NCBI GenBank assembly: GCA_019752115.1
Contig: JAIEMN010000027.1
Span: forward strand, 1 to 64,000
Direction: 5' to 3'
Origin: Gemmatimonadaceae bacterium
GTDB taxonomy: Bacteria; Gemmatimonadota; Gemmatimonadetes; Gemmatimonadales; Gemmatimonadaceae
Length of the DNA stretch: 64,000 nt
Positions within the stretch are counted from its first letter, which is position 1. Every line of letters begins with the position of its first letter. The translations under genes were made by a program, and so were the position numbers. Positions 18,229 through 27,062 of this stretch are shown here, piece by piece. The notes under the pieces were generated by a model. The model saw only the letters and a list, made by a program, of their open reading frames with translations, was not told where the DNA came from and ran no database searches.

Positions 18229-19125
18229 TCACCCAGCGAACAATCCGAGCTGCGGGCTCACAGTATCCATCTCCCACTCGGCGAGTTTCAGCGCGACTGG
18301 CTTCCGGCTTGCGAAGAACATCGTGTACAACTCGCACGCACCGGTCCGGTAGATGCGACGCGGGCGTAACACATGCGCCAGCCCGAGCGTTGCCAGTTGC
18401 CGTTCGTAGAGCGCTTCGAGCTCCTGCCGCATCTCCGGACTCTCCGCGTCCGTGCGGCGTGCTCGCGCGATGCGACGCCAATCGTCGCAACCGAAGTACG
18501 CGGTTAAGGCGCGCTCCAAGGGATTCCCGCGATAGGAGATCGCGCGATTGACCCCCATCATCCCCGGATACAGCAGGTACAGATCGAGCGCCCCGGGAAC
18601 CGAGGCGCGGAGCGCCTGGCAGGATGCCCAGGGCCAGTGCCCCGGCTTCTCCGGATCGACAAACGCAAAGACATATGGCCGTGGCGGCATCATGCGCGCT
18701 AGGCGTCGCACGACCGCATTGGCGTCGTCGTTGATGACCTGAATGTTCTGCCGCGGAACGGTGAGGCGTCCTTCGGCGTGGAGTGCATCGACACGTGCCG
18801 TCAGCGCGTCGTGATCGTCCTCATCGAGATTGACCAGAATCGCATGCGTGAACTGAGCCCGTCGAGCGCGCGCCGGCTCGCCGAGCGCGTCGAGGACACG
18901 AATCGCGCCCCCCGGCAAGAACTCCCGAGCACGCGCATCAAAGAAGACGCCCGGTCCGGCGAAAAGGTCCACGTACACGCGATGGCAAAAGTGACGTGCT
19001 GCCACCGTCAGCGCAGGTGCCAAGTAGCGATCGAGGAACGACAGCTTGTCGTCTGCCCATCGGCCATTCGAGCGCGCAATGTGGCCGTCATGGGCAACGG
19101 GGTCTCCCTTCCGATACTCCACCAT
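18229..19125 (-). CDS. tcmP: Three-Cys-motif partner protein TcmP
   Basis: The 298-residue protein from ATG 19125 matches TcmP: VYVDLFAGPG near residue 40, then DPEKPGHWPWASC, LYLLYPGMMGVNR and a C-terminal FFASRKPVALKLAEWEM. A Rossmann-like methyltransferase fold is suggested by the G-x-G-like DLFAGPG. It partners the DUF5131 three-Cys protein, encoded convergently. An ATG farther upstream (19215) is open but reads as non-protein, so 19125 is preferred. Confidence 0.9.
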   Translation of the reverse strand: MVEYRKGDPVAHDGHIARSNGRWADDKLSFLDRYLAPALTVAARHFCHRVYVDLFAGPGVFFDARAREFLPGGAIRVLDALGEPARARRAQFTHAILVNLDEDDHDALTARVDALHAEGRLTVPRQNIQVINDDANAVVRRLARMMPPRPYVFAFVDPEKPGHWPWASCQALRASVPGALDLYLLYPGMMGVNRAISYRGNPLERALTAYFGCDDWRRIARARRTDAESPEMRQELEALYERQLATLGLAHVLRPRRIYRTGACELYTMFFASRKPVALKLAEWEMDTVSPQLGLFAG

Positions 19126-19374
19126 CGGTGACTTCACGCACGGCTCCGGGCAAAGGACACGAACGCGGTGACCATGGAGCCTAACACGGTCTCGTGACAT
19201 CCACCAAACGAACACAAAACGCGGAGGAGTGGCTCGCGCTGGTCGCCGACAGTGTCAACATTTGTTGACATGCGAGCGCGCGGCGCGCGTGAGAGGGAGG
19301 CGCGCTTCACTGTCAAGAAAGGCTGACACGGCGTGCGTCTGCACGCTCTCGCGCAGCGCCAACGGGAGTGTCAA

Positions 19375-20337
19375 TCACCCAGGGGGTGCCCAAGCTGCGA
19401 TACGTGCCCAGGACTCCTCAAGGCTGAGTCCGTCGAGCTGAACGCCAGTGCCGTTCGCATCCACCACGAATTGCGCGATGCCGTCGAAGTCGGACGGCGG
19501 CAAGCGACACGATTCGCGCGCGTACGGATTGTGAATGGCATAAAAGCGCGCTTTGGGACGTTCATCGCCGCTAATGGAGAGTCCGGCTACTACGCCCAAC
19601 TGCCGATGCTTGCCAGACTGAACGAACGTGTCCACGAACGAGGGGGTCATCCGCATCGCGCCGCTGTGGAACGCAGCGCCCACGGGAAAGCGGATTTGCA
19701 TCTGTCCGAACAAGCTCTGAAAAATGTCGCCGAACAGGATACCGAACGGCAGCCGCAACACTTCACCGCGACTCACGAGCACTACCAGCGTGGCGCGGTC
19801 GTCATTCGGCAACTGCTTGTAGGCCCCCTTGAGCACACCACGTATTCGGGGACCTTGGACACTGCGGCTATACACGCCGGTGGGCAGTTCTTCGGATTCG
19901 TGGAGGCTCTTCACTTCCACGAATACGGTACGTCCCGACAACGTCCGGAAGGCCCACTCCCCCTTGTGAGAGCCACGGCCCGGGGGCTCATGGGCGAGGT
20001 AGGTCCAGCCCACGAGTCGCTCGAGATAGGCTGCGACGATCAGTTCGTTCGCGATGTCCCAGATTGGATCCGTGCTGCCGCGCTGCTCGCGCTTCGCACG
20101 GGCATGGGTCAACGCATGGGGAGGAATCCCTCGGAAGCGTTCTCGATATGCGTCCAGTAGGCCGTGTCGCTGCGCGAACGCCGCGGCGAGCTGTAGCAGG
20201 TGCCTCCAGTACGCTTCTTCGTCCCCCTTCGTGACTCGCCACGCGCCGAAGGTCTCAGCGTCCCCCGCCTGCAAGGCCTCATACCACGGTGCACCAGCGA
20301 ATAGCGCCGGCCGGAGATCATGCCCAGGAGCATTCAT
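19375..20337 (-). CDS. PD-(D/E)XK endonuclease-like protein
   Basis: This 320-residue protein has a middle segment GRTVFVEVKSLHES, the E-x-K strand of a PD-(D/E)XK fold. Upstream, DIANELIVAAYLERL could supply an acidic residue of the active site, and downstream is LVVLVSRGEVL. Such proteins are DNA nucleases in restriction or Cap4/Lamassu-like systems. It stands alone between TcmP and the XRE gene. Defence cargo of element 1 is inferred. Confidence 0.6.
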   Translation of the reverse strand: MNAPGHDLRPALFAGAPWYEALQAGDAETFGAWRVTKGDEEAYWRHLLQLAAAFAQRHGLLDAYRERFRGIPPHALTHARAKREQRGSTDPIWDIANELIVAAYLERLVGWTYLAHEPPGRGSHKGEWAFRTLSGRTVFVEVKSLHESEELPTGVYSRSVQGPRIRGVLKGAYKQLPNDDRATLVVLVSRGEVLRLPFGILFGDIFQSLFGQMQIRFPVGAAFHSGAMRMTPSFVDTFVQSGKHRQLGVVAGLSISGDERPKARFYAIHNPYARESCRLPPSDFDGIAQFVVDANGTGVQLDGLSLEESWARIAAWAPPG

Positions 20338-20542
20338 GATCGAAGCAGACAGAGGAGATGGGCGGCGGGGGCGGGACCTGATCGCTCATCAGTCACGCTC
20401 CAGTACACGATAGCCATGCCAAGGACCGATCGACGGACAGTCGAAGGTACGAAGCGACAGCGAACATGGGCCGACGCGCTCGTGCTCATGCGCGAGGCCC
20501 GCGAGGGCGTCGCGCGAGGCGTCGGCGCAGTGCCCACCGGAA

Positions 20543-20848
20543 CTATTCGTCGTCGTCCTCAAACTTGGGTATCGCGGCACGCTCGAGCAGGAACTCGTGC
20601 TCGTCCTTGCTCCGGGGAGGACCGAGGAGGTCTTCCACCGTGATCCCGAAGAAGTCAGCGAGTATCCACAGCTTCCGATACGACAGCTCGCGCTGGCCCC
20701 CTTCGTACTCGTTGAGCGCGCCGTGCGAGAACCCGAGCTGTAGCGAGAGATGGCGCGCCGACATGCCCTGCCGCGTACGCCAGGCTTTGATGCGTCTCCC
20801 GACCAGGAGACGAATGTCGACATCCGAAAGATCGGTATAGCCCCACAT
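20543..20848 (-). CDS. XRE-type HTH regulator, divergent from the transposition operon
   Basis: The minimum frame from ATG 20848 is 101 residues. A longer N-terminus is likely, because coding character (NVDWATFRQ) continues upstream with no obvious start. It has an XRE helix-turn-helix (MSARHLSLQLGFSHGALNEY) and a conserved tail, FFGITVEDLLGPPRSKDEHE. The element 2 counterpart (38159-38512) shares WGY, the HTH and DELLGPPRTREEHE. It lies back to back with the transposase gene, as does the element 2 copy, so it is inferred to repress transposition and itself. Confidence 0.75.
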   Translation of the reverse strand: MWGYTDLSDVDIRLLVGRRIKAWRTRQGMSARHLSLQLGFSHGALNEYEGGQRELSYRKLWILADFFGITVEDLLGPPRSKDEHEFLLERAAIPKFEDDDE

Positions 20849-20929
20849 TTGGCGAAACGTAGCCCAATCAACATTTATCCCGTTTTTGCGGTCATATACG
20901 CAAATATGTCCTTGTAAAGCAATGATTAA

Positions 20930-20948
20930 CGTCCGTGTTTGACGGACG
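20930..20948. promoter_or_regulatory. Candidate operator in the XRE-transposase intergenic region
   Basis: CGTCCGT (20930-20936) and ACGGACG (20942-20948) are a perfect inverted repeat around a five-base spacer, placed between the divergent regulator and transposase genes. Inverted repeats of this size are typical XRE-family binding sites. Binding is inferred. Confidence 0.45.
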
Positions 20949-21081
20949 AGCTTGCTTGTGTTTCGGCGTTTGTTCGGTGCAATGTTCTCCCGAATTCGCG
21001 GACGCGGACCGCGAGGACCAGGGTGTCGGCAGGTTGGCGTGCCGAGCGGTGCGCCGACATCGTCGCCCACACGAGGAGAAC

Positions 21082-22956
21082 ATGTTTGGCGGAGAACCAC
21101 GCTTACGCGCCGTGAATCGCCCCACGGACGCGAACCGCGAGGAACAGACGGCGGTCGCAGTACAGGCAGATGAACGCGCACGAGCGCGATGGCAGTGGGC
21201 GCGGGCCATCGCAGTCGCATCACAAACCGCGCGTGGGTCCATCCGCGCCAGACTCAGCGATCTACAGGCGATCGGCATTGCTCCCGCCGGTCCCATTCCG
21301 TCGCCGGCGCAAGTGCGCCGACTGAAGGCGGCGTGGGACGCCGGCCATCGGGAGCCGCACGCCTATCTCGACAAGCCGCGAACCGGACGCCCACGATTCC
21401 ATCGTGACCAAGTGAAGGCTCAAGCGTTTCGGTCCGCCATTCTTCAGGCACAAGCCGTGGCACCGCAAGCCGCGACGATGGTCGTCGCCGAAACCGCGGC
21501 GCAGCGCGGGTGGGCGCAGCCGTCGCCAAGCACCGTTCGACGCCTGTTGGCTGACGTCGGCTATCGACAGCTCGTGGCCGCACGGCATGGCAGTCGCGCT
21601 GCCGAACTGGATGCGAGTGTGACGGGGCATCTCCCCCGAGAGAATACGCACTATCGATGGTGCATCGATGAAGGCATGCTGCCGCTGTGGGCTCGGTACT
21701 TCTGTCCGATCGCGCGTGGCTTCCGTTCGTACCGGCCGTGGGTGGTCGTGGTACGGGATCATACCTCTAGCATCATCGTCGGATGGTATCTGGTGAATCC
21801 CGTGGGTAACGGGAGACCGGACCGTGACCCTCGTTTGGGCTTCGATGCCGATGACGTCATGGCGGCGCTGATCACGGCGGCGTCGGCCGACGTGGCGCCG
21901 CCCTCCTGCCGCCCGTTTGCCGGTGCGAGCCCGAACGTGATCCGCTGGGATAATCACTCGACCCATCGTCTGCTCGAGCGCAGCTGGGCTGACTACCGCG
22001 GCGCGGCGCCAGCGATAGAAGAGGCCGAGCCGCCACGTCACGAGCGCGTGCCGGTGCGACGGCCTATCAATAACGGCGCCGCTGAACGCACGATCGGCAT
22101 CCTCAAGTCGCACCTCGCGACCACGCCATCGCATATGGATCGGGTGCACCCGGCCGATATGGCCAACCTCGAAGTACGCGAGGGGCCCCCACGCGCGCGA
22201 ACGATGGTCGCCGCGCACGGTCCGGAGCGACTCACGAGACACCGCATTGTCGAAGCGGAAGAGCTTCCGGACCACGCCGCCGTGTTTGATCTCGTCGACG
22301 CTGCGGTGACCCAGTACAACGGGTCCCGCTATCAGAAGGGGCGCCTCACGCGAGCCGACGCGTTTCTTCGTCATCGGTCGTCGACCGCCAGGTCTGGTCA
22401 GATGCTGCTCCGGCTCCTGCCCGTGCAAACCCACCGCGTGACCCGAGAGGGCCTGCCTTTTCTGCACCGCGATGGGCGCGTTCTGATCCGGCCAGAAAAC
22501 CCGGCGGCCTTGTTTGCGGCCGCAATTCCTCAGCTGGTGACGTTCTACGGCGATCCCGGAGCGCGCGGCGTCTGGGCGCGCCAGCGCGACGCCCTTGTAT
22601 TCCTCGCACGCCGAGACGAACCGCTCTCGCCGACGGCGTTCCGAGACTTCGTCATCAACGGCGCGGCGCGGGCGCGGCGAGCCTCTGATGATGTCGATCC
22701 GGCCAGCGTGCATCTGGCAATTCCGCAGCCCGACCGTTCAGCGCTGAATCCAAGCGATATGGACGACGCCCTTGACGCACTGTCTGAACAGGCGCGCCAC
22801 CCTGCCGTGTTCACACCAACCGAGAGGCATCACGACCATGCCGGCGAGCGGCACTCCACGCCGCAGGATCTTCGAACCGATTTCGACATCCTCACCGCTG
22901 AGCAGCTCCGCCAGGCTGAGCGCGTCGATCAATACATCGCCGAGGATACCCTGTAA
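21082..22956 (+). CDS. DDE transposase, TniA/TnsB-like, element 1
   Basis: The 624-residue protein starts at ATG 21082 with a GAGGAG site just upstream. Its catalytic rve core has WCIDEGM (D196), RWDNHSTH (D290) and NNGAAERTIG (E335), and a helical N-terminal DNA-binding part begins GGEPRLRAVNRP. The element 2 protein has the same residues at 196, 290 and 329. It likely joins element ends to target DNA, like TniA or TnsB, which work with an AAA ATPase. The stop overlaps the ATPase ATG by one base (TAATG). Confidence 0.8.
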   Translation: MFGGEPRLRAVNRPTDANREEQTAVAVQADERARARWQWARAIAVASQTARGSIRARLSDLQAIGIAPAGPIPSPAQVRRLKAAWDAGHREPHAYLDKPRTGRPRFHRDQVKAQAFRSAILQAQAVAPQAATMVVAETAAQRGWAQPSPSTVRRLLADVGYRQLVAARHGSRAAELDASVTGHLPRENTHYRWCIDEGMLPLWARYFCPIARGFRSYRPWVVVVRDHTSSIIVGWYLVNPVGNGRPDRDPRLGFDADDVMAALITAASADVAPPSCRPFAGASPNVIRWDNHSTHRLLERSWADYRGAAPAIEEAEPPRHERVPVRRPINNGAAERTIGILKSHLATTPSHMDRVHPADMANLEVREGPPRARTMVAAHGPERLTRHRIVEAEELPDHAAVFDLVDAAVTQYNGSRYQKGRLTRADAFLRHRSSTARSGQMLLRLLPVQTHRVTREGLPFLHRDGRVLIRPENPAALFAAAIPQLVTFYGDPGARGVWARQRDALVFLARRDEPLSPTAFRDFVINGAARARRASDDVDPASVHLAIPQPDRSALNPSDMDDALDALSEQARHPAVFTPTERHHDHAGERHSTPQDLRTDFDILTAEQLRQAERVDQYIAEDTL

Positions 22957-23942
22957 TGCCCATCATCCCGACGCTAGACCGGGAATCCGCGCCGGTGCCT
23001 GAGACGATACAGCTGGAGCAACCGGAGGAGCGCGCCTTGCCCTACATCGAGGAGCGTCGACTCGAAGGGCAGCTCCGTCATGCGCTCGTGCAGGCGGTCT
23101 GCGCCAATGCGCGCCTGATTCTCACGGGTCCACGCGGTATCGGAAAGAGCTTCACGGTCAATCGCTTGCTCACGCGCCATCTCCGAGAGCTCGCTGGAGA
23201 TGGACCATTACCGTGTGTGATCGCCTGCTCACTCATTGTCGCCAATACAGCCCGGGACACGTTTCTCGCCATCGCCCGACAGGCGGAGTACCGCCGCATC
23301 GTAGAACGCGTGTCACGCCATCGTGTGCCGGACGACGCGCTGCGCGGCGAACTGCTCAGCGCCATGAGTCAACATGGGCGCACCGTGCTCGTCATCGACG
23401 AGGCGCACAACCTGAGTGGACCGGCCACGCAGGCGATTCTGGATTTGCTTGCCGAAGCGGACGATCGAGCCGGCAATGAAGCGCGGGAGCCCTGGCTTGG
23501 GGTAGTGCTGATCGCATCAACGCCACACGATCGAGCGCTGCTATCCCGCATCGGTCCACGCGAACGGATCCAGAACGTCGTCACCCTCAACGCCGATGCG
23601 CTCGGAGACCTCGCGCGCTATCTCGTCGCGTGGATTCCCGAACTCCGAACCACGCCGGAATTTTCGAGCGACGACAGCGGTGCGGACTGGATCGCGAGAC
23701 ATCTTGGCCATGACGATGTCACGCTCAGAACGATCGTCAGTCTAGCAAGTTCGCTGCGAGTCATCGCGGATCGACTCCAGCAGCGCGGCCCCCTTACGAC
23801 CCAGAGCCTGCTTGGGCAACTGACCGTGCTCGCCCGTCAGTACATCGGCCATCAGCATCGCGAGGGTGCGCGCATCGCCATCCTCCCCGTTCGAAGGAAA
23901 GCCGGGCGCAACAAGAAGCGAGGAACGCCTCATGCCGAATAA
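22956..23942 (+). CDS. TniB/TnsC-like AAA ATPase, element 1
   Basis: The 328-residue protein has Walker A GPRGIGKS (58-65), Walker B RTVLVIDEAHNL (142-153) and LGVVLIASTPH, with the sensor-like Ser/Thr. It resembles TniB, TnsC and IstB, which select or deliver target DNA to the transposase. Its Walker A position is identical in element 2. The frame overlaps the next gene by 11 bases. Confidence 0.8.
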   Translation: MPIIPTLDRESAPVPETIQLEQPEERALPYIEERRLEGQLRHALVQAVCANARLILTGPRGIGKSFTVNRLLTRHLRELAGDGPLPCVIACSLIVANTARDTFLAIARQAEYRRIVERVSRHRVPDDALRGELLSAMSQHGRTVLVIDEAHNLSGPATQAILDLLAEADDRAGNEAREPWLGVVLIASTPHDRALLSRIGPRERIQNVVTLNADALGDLARYLVAWIPELRTTPEFSSDDSGADWIARHLGHDDVTLRTIVSLASSLRVIADRLQQRGPLTTQSLLGQLTVLARQYIGHQHREGARIAILPVRRKAGRNKKRGTPHAE

Positions 23943-25701
23943 AGCCGGTGTCGCAACTTCGTCGACGGTACGCGACCCTCAGGTGATCGCGCTGCTCGAG
24001 GCGATCGTGACACGAGAGCAGGAGCCGCCCGCTCTCGTGCCGACAATACAGTCCGTCGCCAGGCGTTCGCGGCGATCGTTCGACCGCGTTTTTCAGGCCC
24101 TGCTGCGACTCGACGGCACTGCCGTCCACATCGGATATCTGCCGACCGGCGTGCTGGCGGTCGCCCCCGCGACGCATCCCGAGGTGCACCGCATGGTGCC
24201 GGCGAAACACTCGCTGCGACGACGCCAGATCATCGGCCCGTTCGAGCAGGCGCTCAAGGAGCAAGTCGCCCGCGCGGGACGCGGCGTAGAGTCGATGGCC
24301 GTCCGAGATGCGCTCCTGCAGCAGAACATCTTCTGCACCTCGCAGTTTGCCACGGTGTGTTGCCACGCGTTGCTTAAACGCGGAAAGATCACACGCGCAT
24401 TTGTCGCCACCCGCAACCCCGATCAACGACGACCGCGTTGGGTGTGGGGTCCACTCGGAATCGACTTAAAACCAGAACGGGTGATCATTTCGCAGGGCGC
24501 TCTCGCGCATCAGCTCGTCGACGAGTTGGCGCGCGAACTTGGACGTCCGGTGTCACGCGCCGAGATTCGGGCGTGGGCGAAGGCTGGACTGCCCGGGGCC
24601 TCGGCAGCGTTGCTTGAGTATCGCGCCGCGGTCTCTAGACTGATGCAGTCGTACCTGCCCGTGGTACTCGGGCAGACCAAGGGGCTGAACGCCTGGAGGC
24701 CGTCGGGTGCCGCGCGCGGTACGCTCGGTTCGCGGTACTCCACCGGTGGAAGCTCGACGCTGCACCATGACCTCATCGGGCTTGAGGATGCGATCGAACG
24801 CTTCGCGTTCGGTAAAGACCTGGACCTTGAGCACGACCTCCGCTCGCGGGCGGGCTCCATCGGCAGCGCGCTTCAACACGTGCTTGTGGCACGCGACGAG
24901 TATCGGAGGGCGGCGCTTCGGTCCATGGTGCGGAGTGAGGCGGACATCGCGGCGCTGGCCGCACACGCAGTGACGGCCGCGTCGAAGATCATGAGTTGGA
25001 TCACCACCCCGCGCCTACGCAAGACCTGCGAGCGGGTCGTTCTGCGCTGCGAACGTGTGCTCGCCGTCGCGCCGCTCCTGGTGAAGCTCGCCGCACAGGA
25101 TGCCCCCACGAGCAGTAAACGCGTGTTCGTGGCCGATCGAGGGCTTCGCGACTGGACAGCTCTCGAGCGCTGGCGGGCGGAGCTCTTCGAACGTGTGCCG
25201 AGGCGCCGGCGGTCGGCGAGTATTCTGAGCGGCGCCAGGCGGTTCCCTGGCTTAGGCAGAGTGCTGGAGATCTCCACCGCCGAGACGAGCATCGACGTGC
25301 TGGATGGCTTGGAAGGATTGCTGGAGACCATGCCCCTGCCCCGCGCCAAGACTCTTGTTGACACCACGTGCATGCTATTCGGGACCATCATGCGGGATGC
25401 CGCCGTGGTGATCCCGCTGCTGAGTGATCCAGAGGTCCCTCGAGGTATTCGTTACGGCGCGTTGATCGGCGCCTCGCTCTTGGGAGCGCCGCTACGGATT
25501 GACCCGCGATCATTCGGCCATCAGCGGCAGGATATTGATGCGCTGGCATTCGCCGCGGCGGTCGAGCCGGAAGCGTCCGCCGACACGATCGAGGCGGTGT
25601 TGACGCCAATCGCGGCGGAGCCACTGCCTATGCGCGGCCGTGCGCTGAAACTGATTGAGCGAGCCCATGAGGGCGCGCGCCTGACGCTCATTGACGACTG
25701 A
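23932..25701 (+). CDS. Large protein of the transposition operon, unknown family (element 1)
   Basis: A 589-residue protein conserved with 41554-43329 but not recognised. Visible parts: an N-terminal HTH-like segment (VARRSRRSFDRVFQALLRL, 42-60), a second winged-helix-like region about residues 130-185 (ALLQQNIFCTSQ, then PRWVWGPLG), a shared block ELGRPVSRAEIRAWAKAGLP, then RGTLGSRY and GLEDAIERFAFGKDLDLE. Two DNA-binding-like modules in a transposition operon that has no TniQ suggest a target selector. This is inference. Confidence 0.65.
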   Translation: MPNKAGVATSSTVRDPQVIALLEAIVTREQEPPALVPTIQSVARRSRRSFDRVFQALLRLDGTAVHIGYLPTGVLAVAPATHPEVHRMVPAKHSLRRRQIIGPFEQALKEQVARAGRGVESMAVRDALLQQNIFCTSQFATVCCHALLKRGKITRAFVATRNPDQRRPRWVWGPLGIDLKPERVIISQGALAHQLVDELARELGRPVSRAEIRAWAKAGLPGASAALLEYRAAVSRLMQSYLPVVLGQTKGLNAWRPSGAARGTLGSRYSTGGSSTLHHDLIGLEDAIERFAFGKDLDLEHDLRSRAGSIGSALQHVLVARDEYRRAALRSMVRSEADIAALAAHAVTAASKIMSWITTPRLRKTCERVVLRCERVLAVAPLLVKLAAQDAPTSSKRVFVADRGLRDWTALERWRAELFERVPRRRRSASILSGARRFPGLGRVLEISTAETSIDVLDGLEGLLETMPLPRAKTLVDTTCMLFGTIMRDAAVVIPLLSDPEVPRGIRYGALIGASLLGAPLRIDPRSFGHQRQDIDALAFAAAVEPEASADTIEAVLTPIAAEPLPMRGRALKLIERAHEGARLTLIDD

Positions 25702-25707
25702 CCTTCC

Positions 25708-26241
25708 GTGGACCGGACATGCTCAGCCTTGATCGCCTTGCGGAACGCGATGCGGTGGTGTGGTCGACCGGTCACGCACGACGAACTCGATCTTCCGTGG
25801 CGCGACACGGCAGGCGGAGCCATTGAGTGTCTGGCCAAGTGCCACCCCCGATGCATCGCGGAGTACTCAATCGGGACCACAACGTATCTCGCACCAAGGA
25901 TAGGCGCGCAGGGGCTGACGGACTGGGACCGTATTCGGGCCTCAGTCCACTCGCTTCTTCCTCGATTCGAACCGGGGCTTTCCCCCGAGCTGGATGAGCC
26001 GCTTCGAGGACTCGTTGCGCAGGCGACCTCGATCAGAAGTGTCGTCCGCTTTGATCGCGAGAGCTATCTGAATGCGCGCGTGATTGCCAACATGCTTCTT
26101 GAGGCATATACAGCACTCTTGAACGTTGGCTCGCCCGTCAATCTCACGCAGTCGCCTACGATCGCGCATCGCTGGCGTGTTGAGGCCGCAGCCTCTCGTA
26201 CATTCGACGCCTGGCTAGTCCGGCAGCCATTTGCTCGGTGA
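25708..26241 (+). CDS. Small protein of the transposition operon, unknown family (element 1)
   Basis: A 177-residue protein starting at GTG. Its C-terminal half (FDRESYLNARVIANMLLEAY, then HRWRVEAAASRTFDAWLVRQ) aligns with the element 2 protein at 43333-43875, while the N-terminal half is divergent. Six bases separate it from the previous gene, and a terminator follows at 26338. Accessory role in transposition is inferred. Confidence 0.6.
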   Translation: MDRTCSALIALRNAMRWCGRPVTHDELDLPWRDTAGGAIECLAKCHPRCIAEYSIGTTTYLAPRIGAQGLTDWDRIRASVHSLLPRFEPGLSPELDEPLRGLVAQATSIRSVVRFDRESYLNARVIANMLLEAYTALLNVGSPVNLTQSPTIAHRWRVEAAASRTFDAWLVRQPFAR

Positions 26242-26337
26242 GGACCACCCGAGAATAACTCGAGCGAATTGCTCGGCACGAATGTGAGGTATCTATACCT
26301 CTATCGCGCATCGCCTACCACCCGTATCGCAGACTGA

Positions 26338-26372
26338 ACGGCCCGCTGACCTCAGAGTCAGCGGGCCGTTTT
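26338..26372 (+). terminator. Intrinsic terminator of the element 1 operon
   Basis: ACGGCCCGCTGAC and GTCAGCGGGCCGT form a perfect 13-bp stem around CTCAGA, followed by TTTT. It ends the transposase operon, and element 2 has a matching terminator at 43895. Confidence 0.85.
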
Positions 26373-26399
26373 GCCATTCGCGATCGACTGTCGCGATAC

Positions 26400-26487
26400 T
26401 GCACCCTCGACCGCGTCGACCGCTCCGAACTTTTGGTGAGCCGCTCCAAACTTCTGGCGAACCGCATCAAGAGATACGGAGGCCGAC
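26400..26487 (-). repeat. Right end of element 1
   Basis: Read on the reverse strand from 26487: GTCGGCCTCCGTATCTCTTG, TTGAT at offset 18, then TTTGGAG about 40 bases in and TTCGGAG about 60 in. The element 2 right end shares GTCGGCCTCC, ATCTCTTGAT and the same spacing. These are likely transposase-binding sites. Confidence 0.65.
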
Positions 26488-26718
26488 TGTCGGGCTTCAG
26501 ATGTCTTGAGAGGTGCCCTCCGTAAGTCCTGAGAGGACGAAAAGCAGGCACCAGAGTAGCGACAGTCTGTCCGGGTTTCAATCAACACCGAGGGATCCCT
26601 GGCGATACGCCCCGTCGAGGTGGATTGACCGCCATCTCTACTTCGAGATGCGCGCTTCATCGGTGTGCCGAAAGCGGACACGGAGCACATTTTTCGTTAA
26701 TCCTGTCCTATACCGAAC
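26488..26718 (+). repeat. Relic left end of a third element
   Basis: It begins TGTCGGGCTTC directly after the element 1 right end. TTGAG follows at offset 18 (26506) and CTGAG at offset 41, the architecture of the two complete left ends (offsets 18 and 43). About 230 bp without a gene then lead to the element 2 left end. It reads as the remains of an element whose body is gone. Confidence 0.4.
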
Positions 26719-27062
26719 TGTCGTAGCCAGACAGTTTTGACAGACTCAGCCGTTGCCGGTTTTGAGACAGAGGCAGGCTCCCGAATTGTCTTTGGAGGGC
26801 CGACGGTGGCTTGATAGCGACATGCGTACTAAGCCCTCAAAGAGACATCGCGTTCGGCGCAGTCTACGACCCATCGCCCGGGCGACCGCGCTGCTGCGTC
26901 GCCTTGGGGTGGTATGGGTCGTCCGGCGCACCCCAGCCGGACTGTGGCTCGTCGACTTCTATACTCCGAACAATCTGCGCATCTCCGTTCGGACGCCGCA
27001 GAATGCCCCGACGCCGCCGGTGCTCGCGCTAATGATCTTTGCCCATGGCGCGGCTCGCAGCG
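26719..27062 (+). repeat. Left end of element 2, repeat of 9126-9475
   Basis: About 340 bp match 9126-9475 in the same orientation, including two GTTTTGA sites 25 bp apart (26734 and 26759) and the first part of the left-end gene. Differences are scattered single bases, so the copies are older than the IS481 insertion. Confidence 0.75.

Larger units (their letters stand above)
9126..26487 (+). mobile_element. Tn7/Tn5053-like transposon, element 1 (about 17.4 kb)
   Basis: The left end begins TGTCGTAGCCAGAC at 9126 and carries two TTGAG-type sites at offsets 18 and 43. The right end (reverse strand from about 26487, reading GTCGGCCTCC) carries TTGAT at offset 18 and a TGGAG site at offset 40. 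The XRE/transposase/ATPase operon abuts the right end, and cargo fills the rest. The same plan recurs in element 2 (26719-44048). The outermost right base is A rather than the expected T, possibly lost when the neighbouring left end (26488) joined. No 5-bp target duplication was found. Confidence 0.6.

Noticed and set aside
22000-22713. Long minus-strand frame opposite the transposase gene
   Set aside because: It is antisense to a conserved gene and its composition is typical of a GC-rich shadow.
26338-26372. GC-rich stem as a transposon end
   Set aside because: It is followed by T residues and sits after the operon; a terminator explains it.
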